Shown here piece after piece: positions 7,393 through 16,204 of a DNA stretch of 24,325 nucleotides (positions are counted from its first letter, which is position 1; each line of letters starts with the position of its first letter). The stretch is from Candidatus Zixiibacteriota bacterium (GTDB taxonomy: Bacteria; Zixibacteria; MSB-5A5; GN15; FEB-12). The notes beneath the pieces were generated by a model that saw nothing but the letters and a program-made list of their open reading frames with translations, ran no database searches and was not told where the DNA came from. Made by a program: the position numbers and the translations under genes. Where the stretch lies: assembly GCA_022570975.1 (NCBI GenBank), contig JACZYS010000008.1, forward strand, positions 1-24,325, read 5' to 3'.

Positions 7393-8786
7393 TGGCGGGA
7401 TTATTTCAGGGACTTGAAATTGGCAAAAGAGCCTTATTAGCTCATCAGATATCACTTCAGACAATGGCTCACAATATCGCAAATGTAAACACGCCGGGAT
7501 ACACTCGTCAGCGGGTAGATATAAGAACTTCAATTCCGGAAGACAGTGCCGTAGGTCCAATAGGGAGCGGTATTACAGTTAGAGAAGTCAGACAGATTCG
7601 TGACCTGTTTTTGGGTGACCAGCTTCGTCAGGAAAACAAATCACTTGGCAAGTGGACTTTCAAAGAAAAAATCCTGGCCCAGGTTGAGTCAATATTTAAT
7701 GAACCAAATGACAACACTCTTGCTGATATACTAAACGATTTCTGGGGCGCCTGGAGTGAACTTTCAAATGACCCAACTTCAACAAGTGCCAGAAAAAACG
7801 TTATTGACCAGGCCAATCAACTGGCCAACGGATTTAGACAGGTTAAAAGACAGCTTGCAAGCCTTCAGAACTCAATCAGCCGTGATATGGAAAACTTAAC
7901 CTCAGAAATAAACGCAATGTCAACAGAGATTGCCAGTTTGAACAGGCTCATTGCATCTGAAGAAGCAGATGGTACCAGAGCCAATGACCTGCGAGATGCC
8001 CGTGACTTGATAATTGATAATTTAAGTGGACTTATTGATGTCAATACCGTTGAGAAATCATCTGGCTCAGTAACTGTTTATATAGGAGCCATGGCCATAG
8101 TTGATGGCGTAGATGTCCTGAGAGTAGCGTCAGAAACCGATAATGTTAACGGAATCCTTGAGACCAGCCTCATCTGGGAGGGAACAAGTATTCATCTGCG
8201 CAATAACAACGGAAAACTTAAGGGAATGTTAGAGATAACAGAAGAGATAATCCCCAGATATATGCAAGAACTTGACAGTATTGCCGCAGCTTTAATAACT
8301 GAAGTAAACACAGTTCATAGCGCTGGTTTTGGCTTGGACGGCTCAACCGGAACAAACTTTTTTAATCCCAATTTTACCGATGCTTCAAGAATGGAAATAA
8401 ATAAAATGTTGCTTCAGAATACTGACATGATAGCCGTTTCTGGATCAGGAGCAGTCGGTGATAACACAATTGCCCTCGCTTTGCATGACCTCAGAGATGC
8501 AAAGTTAATTGCAAATGGGACCTCAACACTAAATAATTATTATAACAGTCTCATAGGTACGCTGGGTGTGGAGTCAAAAGAGTCCAAGTCTTCGGCAGCA
8601 AACTATGAACTGTTGGTACACCAGATATTTAATTCAAAACAGTCTGTGGAAGGCGTCTCTTTAGATGAAGAGATGGCTAACATGATTAAGTTCCAACATG
8701 CGTATGACGCAGCTGCCAGAATAATAACTACCATGGATCAGGCATTGGATACAGTGATTAACAAAATGGGAATTGTTGGCAGATAA
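7392..8786 (+). CDS. flgK: Hook-filament junction protein FlgK
   Basis: FlgK is the first hook-associated protein, linking hook and filament. The 464-residue product has the N-terminal signature (ISLQTMAHNIANVNTPGYTRQ), a long helical D1 region (LTSEINAMSTEIASLNRLI), and a C-terminus SLDEEMANMIKFQHAYDAAARIITTMD in the expected pattern. No cysteine is present, as usual for exported axial proteins. A strong AGGAGGG ribosome site lies at 7381-7387. Length is within the family range. Confidence 0.97.
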   Translation: MAGLFQGLEIGKRALLAHQISLQTMAHNIANVNTPGYTRQRVDIRTSIPEDSAVGPIGSGITVREVRQIRDLFLGDQLRQENKSLGKWTFKEKILAQVESIFNEPNDNTLADILNDFWGAWSELSNDPTSTSARKNVIDQANQLANGFRQVKRQLASLQNSISRDMENLTSEINAMSTEIASLNRLIASEEADGTRANDLRDARDLIIDNLSGLIDVNTVEKSSGSVTVYIGAMAIVDGVDVLRVASETDNVNGILETSLIWEGTSIHLRNNNGKLKGMLEITEEIIPRYMQELDSIAAALITEVNTVHSAGFGLDGSTGTNFFNPNFTDASRMEINKMLLQNTDMIAVSGSGAVGDNTIALALHDLRDAKLIANGTSTLNNYYNSLIGTLGVESKESKSSAANYELLVHQIFNSKQSVEGVSLDEEMANMIKFQHAYDAAARIITTMDQALDTVINKMGIVGR

Positions 8787-8829
8787 AAATTTTGGTCTTT
8801 AATGACTGAGTGAATACCAAGGAGGGTTC

Positions 8830-9165
8830 GTGCTTATTCTAACAAGGAGGTTGGGTGAGTCTATTAACATTGGCGACGATATTAAAATTTCCATCTTAGG
8901 AGTTACCGGAAGACAGGTAAGGATTGGGATTGAAGCTCCAAGTCATGTAATAGTCCATCGCGAAGAAGTTTATATGAGGATTCAGGAAGAAAATAGAAAA
9001 GCTTCCAAATCACTGAGGAAAGATTTATCCAATGTGATGAATATTATAAAGGAAAAATTAAGACCAAAGACAGGTAATATACTGTCAGGTCCGGAAATTG
9101 AGTTTACAAAAGATAAGAAAAAGCCGGGTAACAAAGGTAACATGAAAAGAGATGAAAGGCAGTAG
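8830..9165 (+). CDS. csrA: RNA-binding translational regulator CsrA with extended tail
   Basis: CsrA dimers bind GGA motifs in mRNA leaders and block ribosome access. Residues 1-55 follow the family closely (MLILTRRLGESINIGDD, then GRQVRIGIEAP and VHREEVYMRIQEEN). The RNA-contacting N-terminal strand and Arg44 are retained. The protein is 111 residues against about 60-80 normally; the extra C-terminal part is lysine-rich (KDKKKPGNKGNMKRDE). The start is GTG 8830 after AAGGAGGG at 8819-8826. Lying between flgK and flgL and close to fliW, it fits a CsrA-FliW flagellin switch. Its likely target is the flagellin leader at 16025-16207. Confidence 0.96.
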   Translation: MLILTRRLGESINIGDDIKISILGVTGRQVRIGIEAPSHVIVHREEVYMRIQEENRKASKSLRKDLSNVMNIIKEKLRPKTGNILSGPEIEFTKDKKKPGNKGNMKRDERQ

Positions 9166-9192
9166 ATACTGCAGTTAGTGTGAGCTAAGATT

Positions 9193-11106
9193 ATGCGTGT
9201 AACGAATAGTATGATATCAGGACAGGTCGTATTCAACATGCAGCGCCAGATTGAGCGACTGCTTAAGATACAGATCAGTATCTCTTCCGGCCGAAGACTT
9301 GAAAAACCATCCGATGACCCCGTTGGGATACTTCGTGATTTGGATTACAGGATGGAACTTTCCAAAAATGAGCAGTTCCTGAAGAATATTACTCGTGCCC
9401 GAAATAAATCAAATAACTATGATATTGTCTTAGCAGAATTGAAAAATTTGATCAGTATTACCAAGGAGTTGGCTATTGGGATGGCCAACGGCAACTTTGA
9501 TGCCTCGGCAAGACAGGCCTCAGCTTTAGAAGTCAAATCAATTTTTGAACAAGTAATGCAGCTGGCTAATGGAACTCTGGAGGGACAGCATGTATTCTCC
9601 GGATTCTTGACTAATTTAGCCTCGTTGACAGCTTCGTCAAACGGCGTAGTCTATAATGGTGATCAGGGAGTTATTAAGGCAGCTATTGAGCAGTCTACTA
9701 AGCTCAGAATCAACGTAACCGGTGACGAGGTATTTCTAAAGAGTTTCGAAGCAATAGGAGCCAAATCTGATTTGAATGTGGCAATAGTTGCCTCAACGCT
9801 TTTGGTTGATATTAATGCAGGTAACGGAATTGATCAGGCTCCGGGAACTTTTACCATCACCGATGCAAACTTAAATCTTGTTTCCACCATTGACATATCT
9901 GCGGCAACGGATATCAATGATGTCCTTACGGCAATTAACGCCCAACTGGCAGCCGATGGCTTGACCAACATCACTGCAAAAATTGGAGCTGAAAATATTG
10001 ATGATGCTGCTCCAAAACAAATTTCGGATTTCACCTCATTGGCAAAATTGAATAATGGTCTCGGTGTAGACTTGAATATCGGCCAGATTAAACTCTCCAA
10101 CAGCTCTGGAATAGACTTCGACATAAACCTTTCATCTGCAAAAACTGTGGGAGATATAAGGACCTTGTTCAACGCCCAGACATCCGGTTTTGGTCCACCC
10201 TTAGATCTCGTCACTATCCAGCTAAATGCCGCCGGTACCGGTTTTGAAATCACGGATACCAATGGACCATCTTTAGATTTAAAAATTACAGAAATAAACA
10301 GTTCTTATAATACGGCCAATAATCTTGGTATTTTGGGTGAGGTCGGTGCAATAATGGTTGGTTTAGACTTACAGCCGGAACCTGATTTTGATATTGAAGA
10401 AACAGGTGGAACCACAGCCAGAGACTTAGGGTTTGGCGGAAACTATACCTATGATATGATAGGCGATGATTTGGACCCCAACCTTACCGCAACAGCCAAC
10501 GTATCTGATTTGTTTAACGCCTTAAATATTCCCGAAGGTGAAATTACCATATGGCATGGTGATCTTACCAGAACTCTTGATTTTTCCGCAACCGGGATAA
10601 CCACTGTTCAGGATATGCTTGACCTGATAAATAATTCCGGGCTGGATATAACAGCTTCTATTAATCCGGACTTGAACGGAATTCAAATCGTAAATAACGA
10701 CCCCAACAAGTCATTAACAATTGAAGAAACAGCAAAAGGCCGGGCCGCCAGAGACATGGGGATTTACGGTTCAAGCGACATGATGGGAACTCTGTTGGTT
10801 CTGATAAATGCATTAGAGAAAAATGATCAGGAAGGAACAGGAATGCTCCTTGGGAATCTGGATAACTCCATTCAGCATCTTTTGAACCAACGTTCAACTG
10901 TTGCCACTACCGCTTTGAGGTTAGAAAGAACAGAATTTCGTTTGACAGATCTGGCTCTAAATTTTACGGCCCTTCTCTCTGAAGTTGAAGATGCCGACAT
11001 TACAAAAATGATCACAAATTTAGCAACATTTGAAAATAGCTTTCAGGCTTCGCTTTTGGCAGGAGCAAGAATTATTCAACCATCGTTATTGAATTTCTTG
11101 AGATAG
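9193..11106 (+). CDS. flgL: Hook-filament junction protein FlgL, enlarged
   Basis: FlgL is the second junction protein. Residues 1-145 carry the flagellin-like N-terminal helices (MRVTNSMISGQVVFNMQRQI, LEKPSDDPVGILR), and residues about 550-637 the C-terminal helices ending SLLNFLR. In between lies a very large insert, so the protein is 637 residues against about 300-400 usually. The insert contains three flagellin-IN-like units at about 216-265, 290-358 and 437-505, with DINDVLTAINAQL and TVQDMLDLINNSG as matching helices. A motif IEET...ARDxG occurs at 400-413 and 510-523. No cysteine is seen. The ATG at 9193 has only a weak ribosome site. Confidence 0.93.
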   Translation: MRVTNSMISGQVVFNMQRQIERLLKIQISISSGRRLEKPSDDPVGILRDLDYRMELSKNEQFLKNITRARNKSNNYDIVLAELKNLISITKELAIGMANGNFDASARQASALEVKSIFEQVMQLANGTLEGQHVFSGFLTNLASLTASSNGVVYNGDQGVIKAAIEQSTKLRINVTGDEVFLKSFEAIGAKSDLNVAIVASTLLVDINAGNGIDQAPGTFTITDANLNLVSTIDISAATDINDVLTAINAQLAADGLTNITAKIGAENIDDAAPKQISDFTSLAKLNNGLGVDLNIGQIKLSNSSGIDFDINLSSAKTVGDIRTLFNAQTSGFGPPLDLVTIQLNAAGTGFEITDTNGPSLDLKITEINSSYNTANNLGILGEVGAIMVGLDLQPEPDFDIEETGGTTARDLGFGGNYTYDMIGDDLDPNLTATANVSDLFNALNIPEGEITIWHGDLTRTLDFSATGITTVQDMLDLINNSGLDITASINPDLNGIQIVNNDPNKSLTIEETAKGRAARDMGIYGSSDMMGTLLVLINALEKNDQEGTGMLLGNLDNSIQHLLNQRSTVATTALRLERTEFRLTDLALNFTALLSEVEDADITKMITNLATFENSFQASLLAGARIIQPSLLNFLR

Positions 11107-11120
11107 AAAAGGATTTTGAT

Positions 11121-11600
11121 ATGAAAATACAGACCAGAAGATTTGGTGAAATTGAAATAGAAGAAGAAAAAATAATCAGAATGATCAAGCCAATATTAGG
11201 TTTTGAATCATTAAAAAAGTTTTTTCTGGTTGAAGCGGAAGAAATGTCACCGTTCATGTGGCTCCAATCTGTTGAAGACCCCATTATTGCTTTTATTGTT
11301 GTCAATCCCAGAGTGTTTTATCCTGATTACAAAATTGAAGTAAATAGAAGGGAAGTTGCAGAAATTGGTCTCACCAATGTAGAAACTGTGGAAACATATG
11401 TTGTCGCTACCATCCCAGATGACCCTACAAAATTATCTTTAAATCTTCAGGGTCCAATAATTGTTAACACGGAAAACCGGGCTGCCAAACAGTTGGTAAT
11501 GGTTGATTCCAAATATAAAATATCCCATTTCCTGTTTGAAGAACTCAGTATAGAAGAAGAGGCCGAAAAAGAGATAGAGTCTCATCCGGTCGGTGTCTGA
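11121..11600 (+). CDS. fliW: Flagellar assembly factor FliW
   Basis: FliW binds CsrA and relieves its repression of flagellin translation; it also binds flagellin, which closes a feedback loop (known from Bacillus subtilis). The 159-residue product opens MKIQTRRFGEIEIEEEKII and continues GFESLKKFFLVEAEE, WLQSVEDPIIAFIVVNP, and LNLQGPIIVNTENRAAKQLV, all diagnostic family blocks. An AAAGGA-like site precedes ATG 11121. It follows flgL by 14 nt and is in the same operon as csrA. Confidence 0.96.
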   Translation: MKIQTRRFGEIEIEEEKIIRMIKPILGFESLKKFFLVEAEEMSPFMWLQSVEDPIIAFIVVNPRVFYPDYKIEVNRREVAEIGLTNVETVETYVVATIPDDPTKLSLNLQGPIIVNTENRAAKQLVMVDSKYKISHFLFEELSIEEEAEKEIESHPVGV

Positions 11601-11661
11601 AATAAATTGACTGCATTAGTTTACAGTCAGGATTAGGTTTGTAATCGGAATAAGATGCGAA

Positions 11662-13263
11662 ATGGATATCAAGAAGCTGTCATTACTCAAAAAAAATGCA
11701 GAGCAGGATAAAGCAACCTCTGAAGAGTTGAAAGAACAAATAAAGTTCTCACTTTCACAAAATAACAACAGCCAGGCTTACCAATACTTAATTCAATTAT
11801 TGGATAAAATTGCTCCAACTGCAGAATTGTTTAACAACGCCGGTCTTATGGCTCTGGCTCTTAACAAAAACGAAGAAGCTAAAGAGCATTTCTTAAAAGC
11901 TCTCAAAATAAATAACAAAGACTATCAAGCCAACTATAATTTGGCCCTGCTTCACACAATGAACAATCAACCCCAGATGGCTATTGATGTTTTTGAAAAT
12001 CTTTCCAGCATTAATCCGGATGATGTATCCCTGCTAAATGATATAGCTGTTCTCCAGATGAATAACGGCAAGAAGAAAGAGTCATTTCAACTCTTCAGGA
12101 GAGCATTAACCAAAGAACCAAACAATGACACAATCAGAAACAATGCCTTAGAACTTGCAACCGAAAATAACATGACAGAAGAAGCATTTAAGCTGCTTGA
12201 ATTTAACCTCAAACAGGATATTTCGGAGAGCTCAAGAGCGAACATCTCAGACTGGCAGACAAAAATTAAAAATAGTTCAAGAAATATAAAATTGACTTCT
12301 GTTAAATCTACAAGCAAAAAGAAGCTCGCTTTTTTTGCAGTTCACAGGACGTTTCTCAAAGATATTATCGAAATTTTATCCAAATCGTACGAGATAAAGA
12401 TATTTGAGGGAAACAAAGTTGAAGAAATTTACAGACTTATGGAGTGGGCAGATATTGCCTGGTTTGAGTGGTGTGACCAACTCTTAATCCATGCCGCCTC
12501 AATGCCAAAATGCTGCAAAATTATTTGCAGACTTCATAGCTATGAAGCCTTTACAGAGATGCCATCGAAGGTGGACTGGAACAAAGTGGACAAACTTATT
12601 TTTGTCAACCAGTCGGTCAAATCCGTTTTTGAACAACAGTGCCAGACGAACATATCAAAAGAAATAATTTATAACGGTATTGACATGGGAAAATATCCCT
12701 TGAGAACAGTTAGAAATAACGGCAAGAAGATTGCCTCGGTTGGATATATAAACTACAAGAAAAACCCGACACTCCTGCTTTACAGCTTTAAGAAGATTTA
12801 TGAGTACGACAATGAGTACACTCTTCATATTGCAGGCACTCATCAGGACCCAAGAATTCAGTTATATTTTGACCATTTCTTAAGAGAAAACCAACTCCCC
12901 GTGCAATTTTACGGATGGGTGGAAGATATGCCAGTGTGGTATAAAGATAAAGATTTTGTTATCTCAAGCTCTCTTTTTGAATCATTCCATTACTCTATCG
13001 CAGAGGGGATGGCAAGCGGGCTGATGCCGCTCATTCACAACTGGTACGGCGCAGCCAATCTTTATCCAACGGAATATCTCTATAATGATCCGGATGACTG
13101 CCTCAAGTTGTTAAAAAAGCTGGAGAAAGAAGACATGAAGAAACTTGCGGAAGAAAACCGCGCATTCATACAACAACATTTTGACAAGAACACAACCAAT
13201 GAAATGGTAAAAGAGACTGTTGATGCTTTAGCCCATGAAAGTTTAGAAACGACAATAGCATAG
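11662..13263 (+). CDS. TPR-glycosyltransferase fusion (GT4-like), candidate flagellin glycosyltransferase
   Basis: The 533-residue protein has TPR-like helical repeats at about 38-185 (ELFNNAGLMALALNKNEEAKEHFLKALKI in pieces) and a GT-B glycosyltransferase part at about 220-525. In the latter, YNGIDMGKY, KIASVGYINYKKNP and FYGWVEDMP resemble GT4 enzymes, and an E-x7-E pair is present (E440 and E448 in FESFHYSIAEGMASG). There is no signal peptide or membrane segment, so it acts in the cytoplasm. The position between fliW and flagellin suggests transfer of sugar to Ser/Thr of flagellin before export; the substrate is inferred from context only. TPR-linked transferases often modify proteins. The start has a weak ribosome site. 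Confidence 0.8.
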   Translation: MDIKKLSLLKKNAEQDKATSEELKEQIKFSLSQNNNSQAYQYLIQLLDKIAPTAELFNNAGLMALALNKNEEAKEHFLKALKINNKDYQANYNLALLHTMNNQPQMAIDVFENLSSINPDDVSLLNDIAVLQMNNGKKKESFQLFRRALTKEPNNDTIRNNALELATENNMTEEAFKLLEFNLKQDISESSRANISDWQTKIKNSSRNIKLTSVKSTSKKKLAFFAVHRTFLKDIIEILSKSYEIKIFEGNKVEEIYRLMEWADIAWFEWCDQLLIHAASMPKCCKIICRLHSYEAFTEMPSKVDWNKVDKLIFVNQSVKSVFEQQCQTNISKEIIYNGIDMGKYPLRTVRNNGKKIASVGYINYKKNPTLLLYSFKKIYEYDNEYTLHIAGTHQDPRIQLYFDHFLRENQLPVQFYGWVEDMPVWYKDKDFVISSSLFESFHYSIAEGMASGLMPLIHNWYGAANLYPTEYLYNDPDDCLKLLKKLEKEDMKKLAEENRAFIQQHFDKNTTNEMVKETVDALAHESLETTIA

Positions 13264-13275
13264 AAAAAGGGGAAA

Positions 13276-15957
13276 ATGCCAAAGAAAAACAAAAAACAAT
13301 CGAAGAAGAAGCAAGCAGAAAACAGAGACCAGATATTAAATAACTTTCAGGATCAACTCAAAGTTGACCCGAACAATCTGGTGGCTGCTCTGGGAGTTGC
13401 TTTCTATTACAATAACAGTGGTAACGAGGGCAAAATTCTTGAGATTCTGGAAAGATTTGTGAGCAAATATCCATTTGAAAGCAATGAGCATAACAATGTT
13501 TTTGACAAACTTCTCGCCTATGGTTACTCAAACTCCGGCCAATATGTAAATGCGGAGGCTGTTATTGACCGGGCCATAAAAAATGATGATAAATCATTAG
13601 ATCTGTTTTATCTTAAAACTTACGCCCAGCTTTCGCTCCGTAACTATGACGAAGCTATCAAATCCGGTAAGAAATATCTGACCAATTACAGCTACCATAC
13701 CAAAAATAATCAGAAGCCAAATAATGAATCAGCAATTACGCCCGGACATCATTCCCAATTGTCAAATTTTGTCGGGTCGGCGTACAGAGAAAAGGCTGAT
13801 TTTTCAAAGGCAGAAAAATACTTTAAACGGTCAATTGAGACAGATTCAGGTAATCACCTCCCATACCTAAATCTGCTCAATATGTACAGATTTGAAGGTA
13901 AACAAGACTTAGCCAAAGAAATTCTTGAACAGGGATTGATTCAGTGCCGAGAAATTCAGGAATTGAGGATGTTTCAGCAGTCGCTGACCACCAACGCCAC
14001 AGTGTCGGCCTGTATGATGGTGAAAGATGAAGAGGAAATGCTTCCAGCCTGTTTGGCATCAATCCGCGACTGGGTGGATGAAATTATTGTCATAGATACC
14101 GGTTCAACAGATAAGACGGTTGAGATTGCCGAGTCATATGGTGCAAAAGTGTTTCATCACCCCTGGGGAAAGAACTTCTCGCTGCACCGTAACCAATCTA
14201 TTGAAAAAGCCTCATCTGAATGGATATTCATAATTGATGCTGACGAAAGAATCTGCGGCGAAGATATTCCAAGGCTTAAAGATGCTCTCACCCGGCCGGA
14301 ATTCTCAATGATATCAATCAACGTATACAATATTTATGGCCGCCATCAGGAAATCAAAACATTTCTTCCTTCAATTAGATTTTTCCGCCGGGAGAAAAAC
14401 TTCAGATATGACGGCATAGTCCATAACCGGCTTATTTTTCCGGAAGATACTCCTGTTTTAAGAGTCCCGGTCAAAATTGAGCACTATGGTTATGATCTTT
14501 CCAAAGAGAATATGACCAAAAAATTCAATCGCTCCAAAGAACTTTTAAAAAAGCAATTGAAAGAAGATAAAGACAATGTCTTTAGCCTTTTTAATTATGC
14601 CCAGCTCTTAAGAGGCGAAGGAACCGAGTTCCAGACAAAAAATGTACCGGAAATTCTGAAGGCAGCCTCAAGAGTAATAGAATTAACAGACCCAAAAGAT
14701 GAAAATGTCCGTCATGTTCACCTAATGTGTCTGGACCAGATAAGCTGGGCATATTTTTATAACGGAGATTATGAAAAGGCGTTAGTCCGGGCCAATAAAG
14801 CACTCAAAATAAAACCGGATTACTTGGACCCGCTTTTATTGCTTGGTCATGCTTATAGTAGAATGAAAGATTATGACAATGCAAAAGAGTCTTACAAAAA
14901 ATACCTTGCTGCTCAATCAAAATTTGATGACACCGCCGAGACTGATAATATTATCCTCTTGCATCCTGAGAGTCAAGCAACCGCTCTGTACGGATTGGCT
15001 GCTATCGCTGAAATTGATAAAGATTTTCAGTTGGCAAAGTCATATTACATGGAAACTTTAAAAGAGAACAAACGTTATCTGTCGGCCAACTCAAGTATGG
15101 GCAGAATTTTTAAGAGTGAAGGCAACCTTATTGAGGCTGAAAGATTTTTCCTGAATCAAATAGAGATGAGTGATAAGAACTTTGAAACAGTTGTCTCTCT
15201 GGCAGAAATTTATCATTCAAGAAACGAATACGATGATGCGGAAAAAAACTACAAAGAGGCTCTTATCATAAACAAAGATTCTGCTATGGCCCTTTTGGGG
15301 TATGGCAAACTATGTCAAGAATTGGACAGAGAAGAGGAAGCTGTAGAAATGTTCGACCGGGCGGCTTCCCGAAGTAAGCTGAATACAGGTTCAAAGAAAG
15401 AACTGGCCAGCGCATTTTTTAAAACGGGGAATTTTAAGAAAGCATCGTCTCTTTATGAAGAGATTTTGAAAGATGAAAAAGAGAACCCGGAAATCTTAAA
15501 CGATCTTGGAAACTGTTTCTTCAAGTTGGAAAAATATAAGAAAGCTGAAGAAATATATAACTCGGTAATTATTCTTTCACCAGATCTTTCCGTAACATAT
15601 CGAAATTTAGGGATGTCTCACATCAAACAGGAGAATCATAAAAAAGCGCTTGAGGCATTCACAAAATATTTAGAGAAAGAACCTGACTCATTTGAGATAG
15701 TTCACATTGTGGCCGATTTGAATTTAAAGTTGTCTCAATATGAAACAGCTTTGAATTATTTTGAAAAATACTTGCGACAGGTACCGTCAAACCATCTGGC
15801 CTTTTTCAATCTTGGAGAATGCTATCTCAATATGGGACATAGGGATTCGGCCATTATGGGTTATCAACAGGCACTTAAGATAAAACCGGAGTTTTTGCCG
15901 GCTAAAGACAGGATTACTCAACTTGAAATTAGTTCGGAAATGCGAAGGGAAACTTAA
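13276..15957 (+). CDS. TPR-glycosyltransferase fusion (GT2), candidate flagellin glycosyltransferase
   Basis: The 893-residue protein has an N-terminal TPR block (about 20-235), a GT2 GT-A domain (about 242-420) and a long C-terminal TPR array (about 430-885). GT2 features are SACMMVKDEEEMLPACLASI, IVIDTGSTDKT, the metal-binding DAD at 321-323 in FIIDADERI, and FRYDGIVHNRL, all typical of TPR-linked GT2 enzymes. The TPR units show the usual small/aromatic pattern, for example DAEKNYKEALIINKDSA. It is cytoplasmic by sequence. AGGGG precedes ATG 13276, only 12 nt after the previous gene, so the two are probably co-translated from one mRNA. A role in flagellin O-glycosylation is inferred from location; a surface polysaccharide role is possible. 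Confidence 0.82.
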   Translation: MPKKNKKQSKKKQAENRDQILNNFQDQLKVDPNNLVAALGVAFYYNNSGNEGKILEILERFVSKYPFESNEHNNVFDKLLAYGYSNSGQYVNAEAVIDRAIKNDDKSLDLFYLKTYAQLSLRNYDEAIKSGKKYLTNYSYHTKNNQKPNNESAITPGHHSQLSNFVGSAYREKADFSKAEKYFKRSIETDSGNHLPYLNLLNMYRFEGKQDLAKEILEQGLIQCREIQELRMFQQSLTTNATVSACMMVKDEEEMLPACLASIRDWVDEIIVIDTGSTDKTVEIAESYGAKVFHHPWGKNFSLHRNQSIEKASSEWIFIIDADERICGEDIPRLKDALTRPEFSMISINVYNIYGRHQEIKTFLPSIRFFRREKNFRYDGIVHNRLIFPEDTPVLRVPVKIEHYGYDLSKENMTKKFNRSKELLKKQLKEDKDNVFSLFNYAQLLRGEGTEFQTKNVPEILKAASRVIELTDPKDENVRHVHLMCLDQISWAYFYNGDYEKALVRANKALKIKPDYLDPLLLLGHAYSRMKDYDNAKESYKKYLAAQSKFDDTAETDNIILLHPESQATALYGLAAIAEIDKDFQLAKSYYMETLKENKRYLSANSSMGRIFKSEGNLIEAERFFLNQIEMSDKNFETVVSLAEIYHSRNEYDDAEKNYKEALIINKDSAMALLGYGKLCQELDREEEAVEMFDRAASRSKLNTGSKKELASAFFKTGNFKKASSLYEEILKDEKENPEILNDLGNCFFKLEKYKKAEEIYNSVIILSPDLSVTYRNLGMSHIKQENHKKALEAFTKYLEKEPDSFEIVHIVADLNLKLSQYETALNYFEKYLRQVPSNHLAFFNLGECYLNMGHRDSAIMGYQQALKIKPEFLPAKDRITQLEISSEMRRET

Positions 15958-15992
15958 TTTAGAAACTTTGAAAATATTATCGATTTGTAAGT

Positions 15993-16018
15993 TAAGAAAT
16001 ATTGTATGATGCCGATTC
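15993..16018 (+). promoter_or_regulatory. Sigma-28 (FliA/SigD)-type promoter of the flagellin gene
   Basis: TAAG at 15993-15996, a 14-nt spacer, and GCCGATTC at 16011-16018 fit the flagellar sigma-28 consensus (TAAA, 14-16 nt, GCCGATAA). It lies in the gap between the GT2 gene and flagellin. Transcription would start near 16025, giving a leader of about 183 nt. Flagellin is the classic sigma-28 target. Confidence 0.72.
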
Positions 16019-16088
16019 ATTTGTTAGAAATAAGCAGATCGCATAAACAACCTCAAGCAGAAAACTGCAAGGTGGCTAATTTCTTGGA

Positions 16089-16109
16089 GAGTTAAATGGG
16101 AGCTAACTC
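16089..16109 (+). promoter_or_regulatory. Leader hairpin 1 with GGA in the loop (possible CsrA site)
   Basis: GAGTTA (16089-16094) pairs perfectly with TAACTC (16104-16109) around the nine-base loop AATGGGAGC, which displays GGA at 16099-16101. This is the most upstream and weakest (AT-rich stem) of three such hairpins in the flagellin leader. Confidence 0.5.
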
Positions 16110-16135
16110 ACATTAAAATTAACATTGGAAGTGAC

Positions 16136-16204
16136 ATGGTAGTGAAGAAAAACCAAACTAATAAACGAGGTAAGGATACCTCAAAAACGTCAAGGAGGAT
16201 ATGA
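16136..16204 (+). CDS. Possible basic leader peptide upstream of flagellin (22 codons)
   Basis: An ATG at 16136 opens 22 codons ending at TGA 16202-16204, only 3 nt before the flagellin ATG at 16208. GGAAG at 16127-16131 could serve as ribosome site, though the spacing (4 nt) is short. The peptide begins MVVKKNQTNKRG and contains eight Lys/Arg and one Asp. It runs through hairpins 2 and 3 and over the flagellin ribosome site. A short open frame here may be chance; it is listed because of its exact end next to the start codon and its overlap with the regulatory hairpins. Confidence 0.3.
   Translation: MVVKKNQTNKRGKDTSKTSRRI
16167..16182 (+). promoter_or_regulatory. Leader hairpin 2 with an AGGA tetraloop (probable CsrA site)
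   Basis: GAGGTA (16167-16172) pairs perfectly with TACCTC (16177-16182), leaving the tetraloop AGGA. The core AAGGAT matches the centre of the CsrA SELEX consensus (RUACARGGAUGU), with GGA at 16174-16176. It stands about 20 nt upstream of the GGA in hairpin 3, a distance at which one CsrA dimer can bridge two sites. Confidence 0.72.

Noticed and set aside
11608..11629. TGACTG/CAGTCA stem after fliW
   Set aside because: The stem is short, the loop is ten bases and no T run follows, so it is not supported as a terminator.
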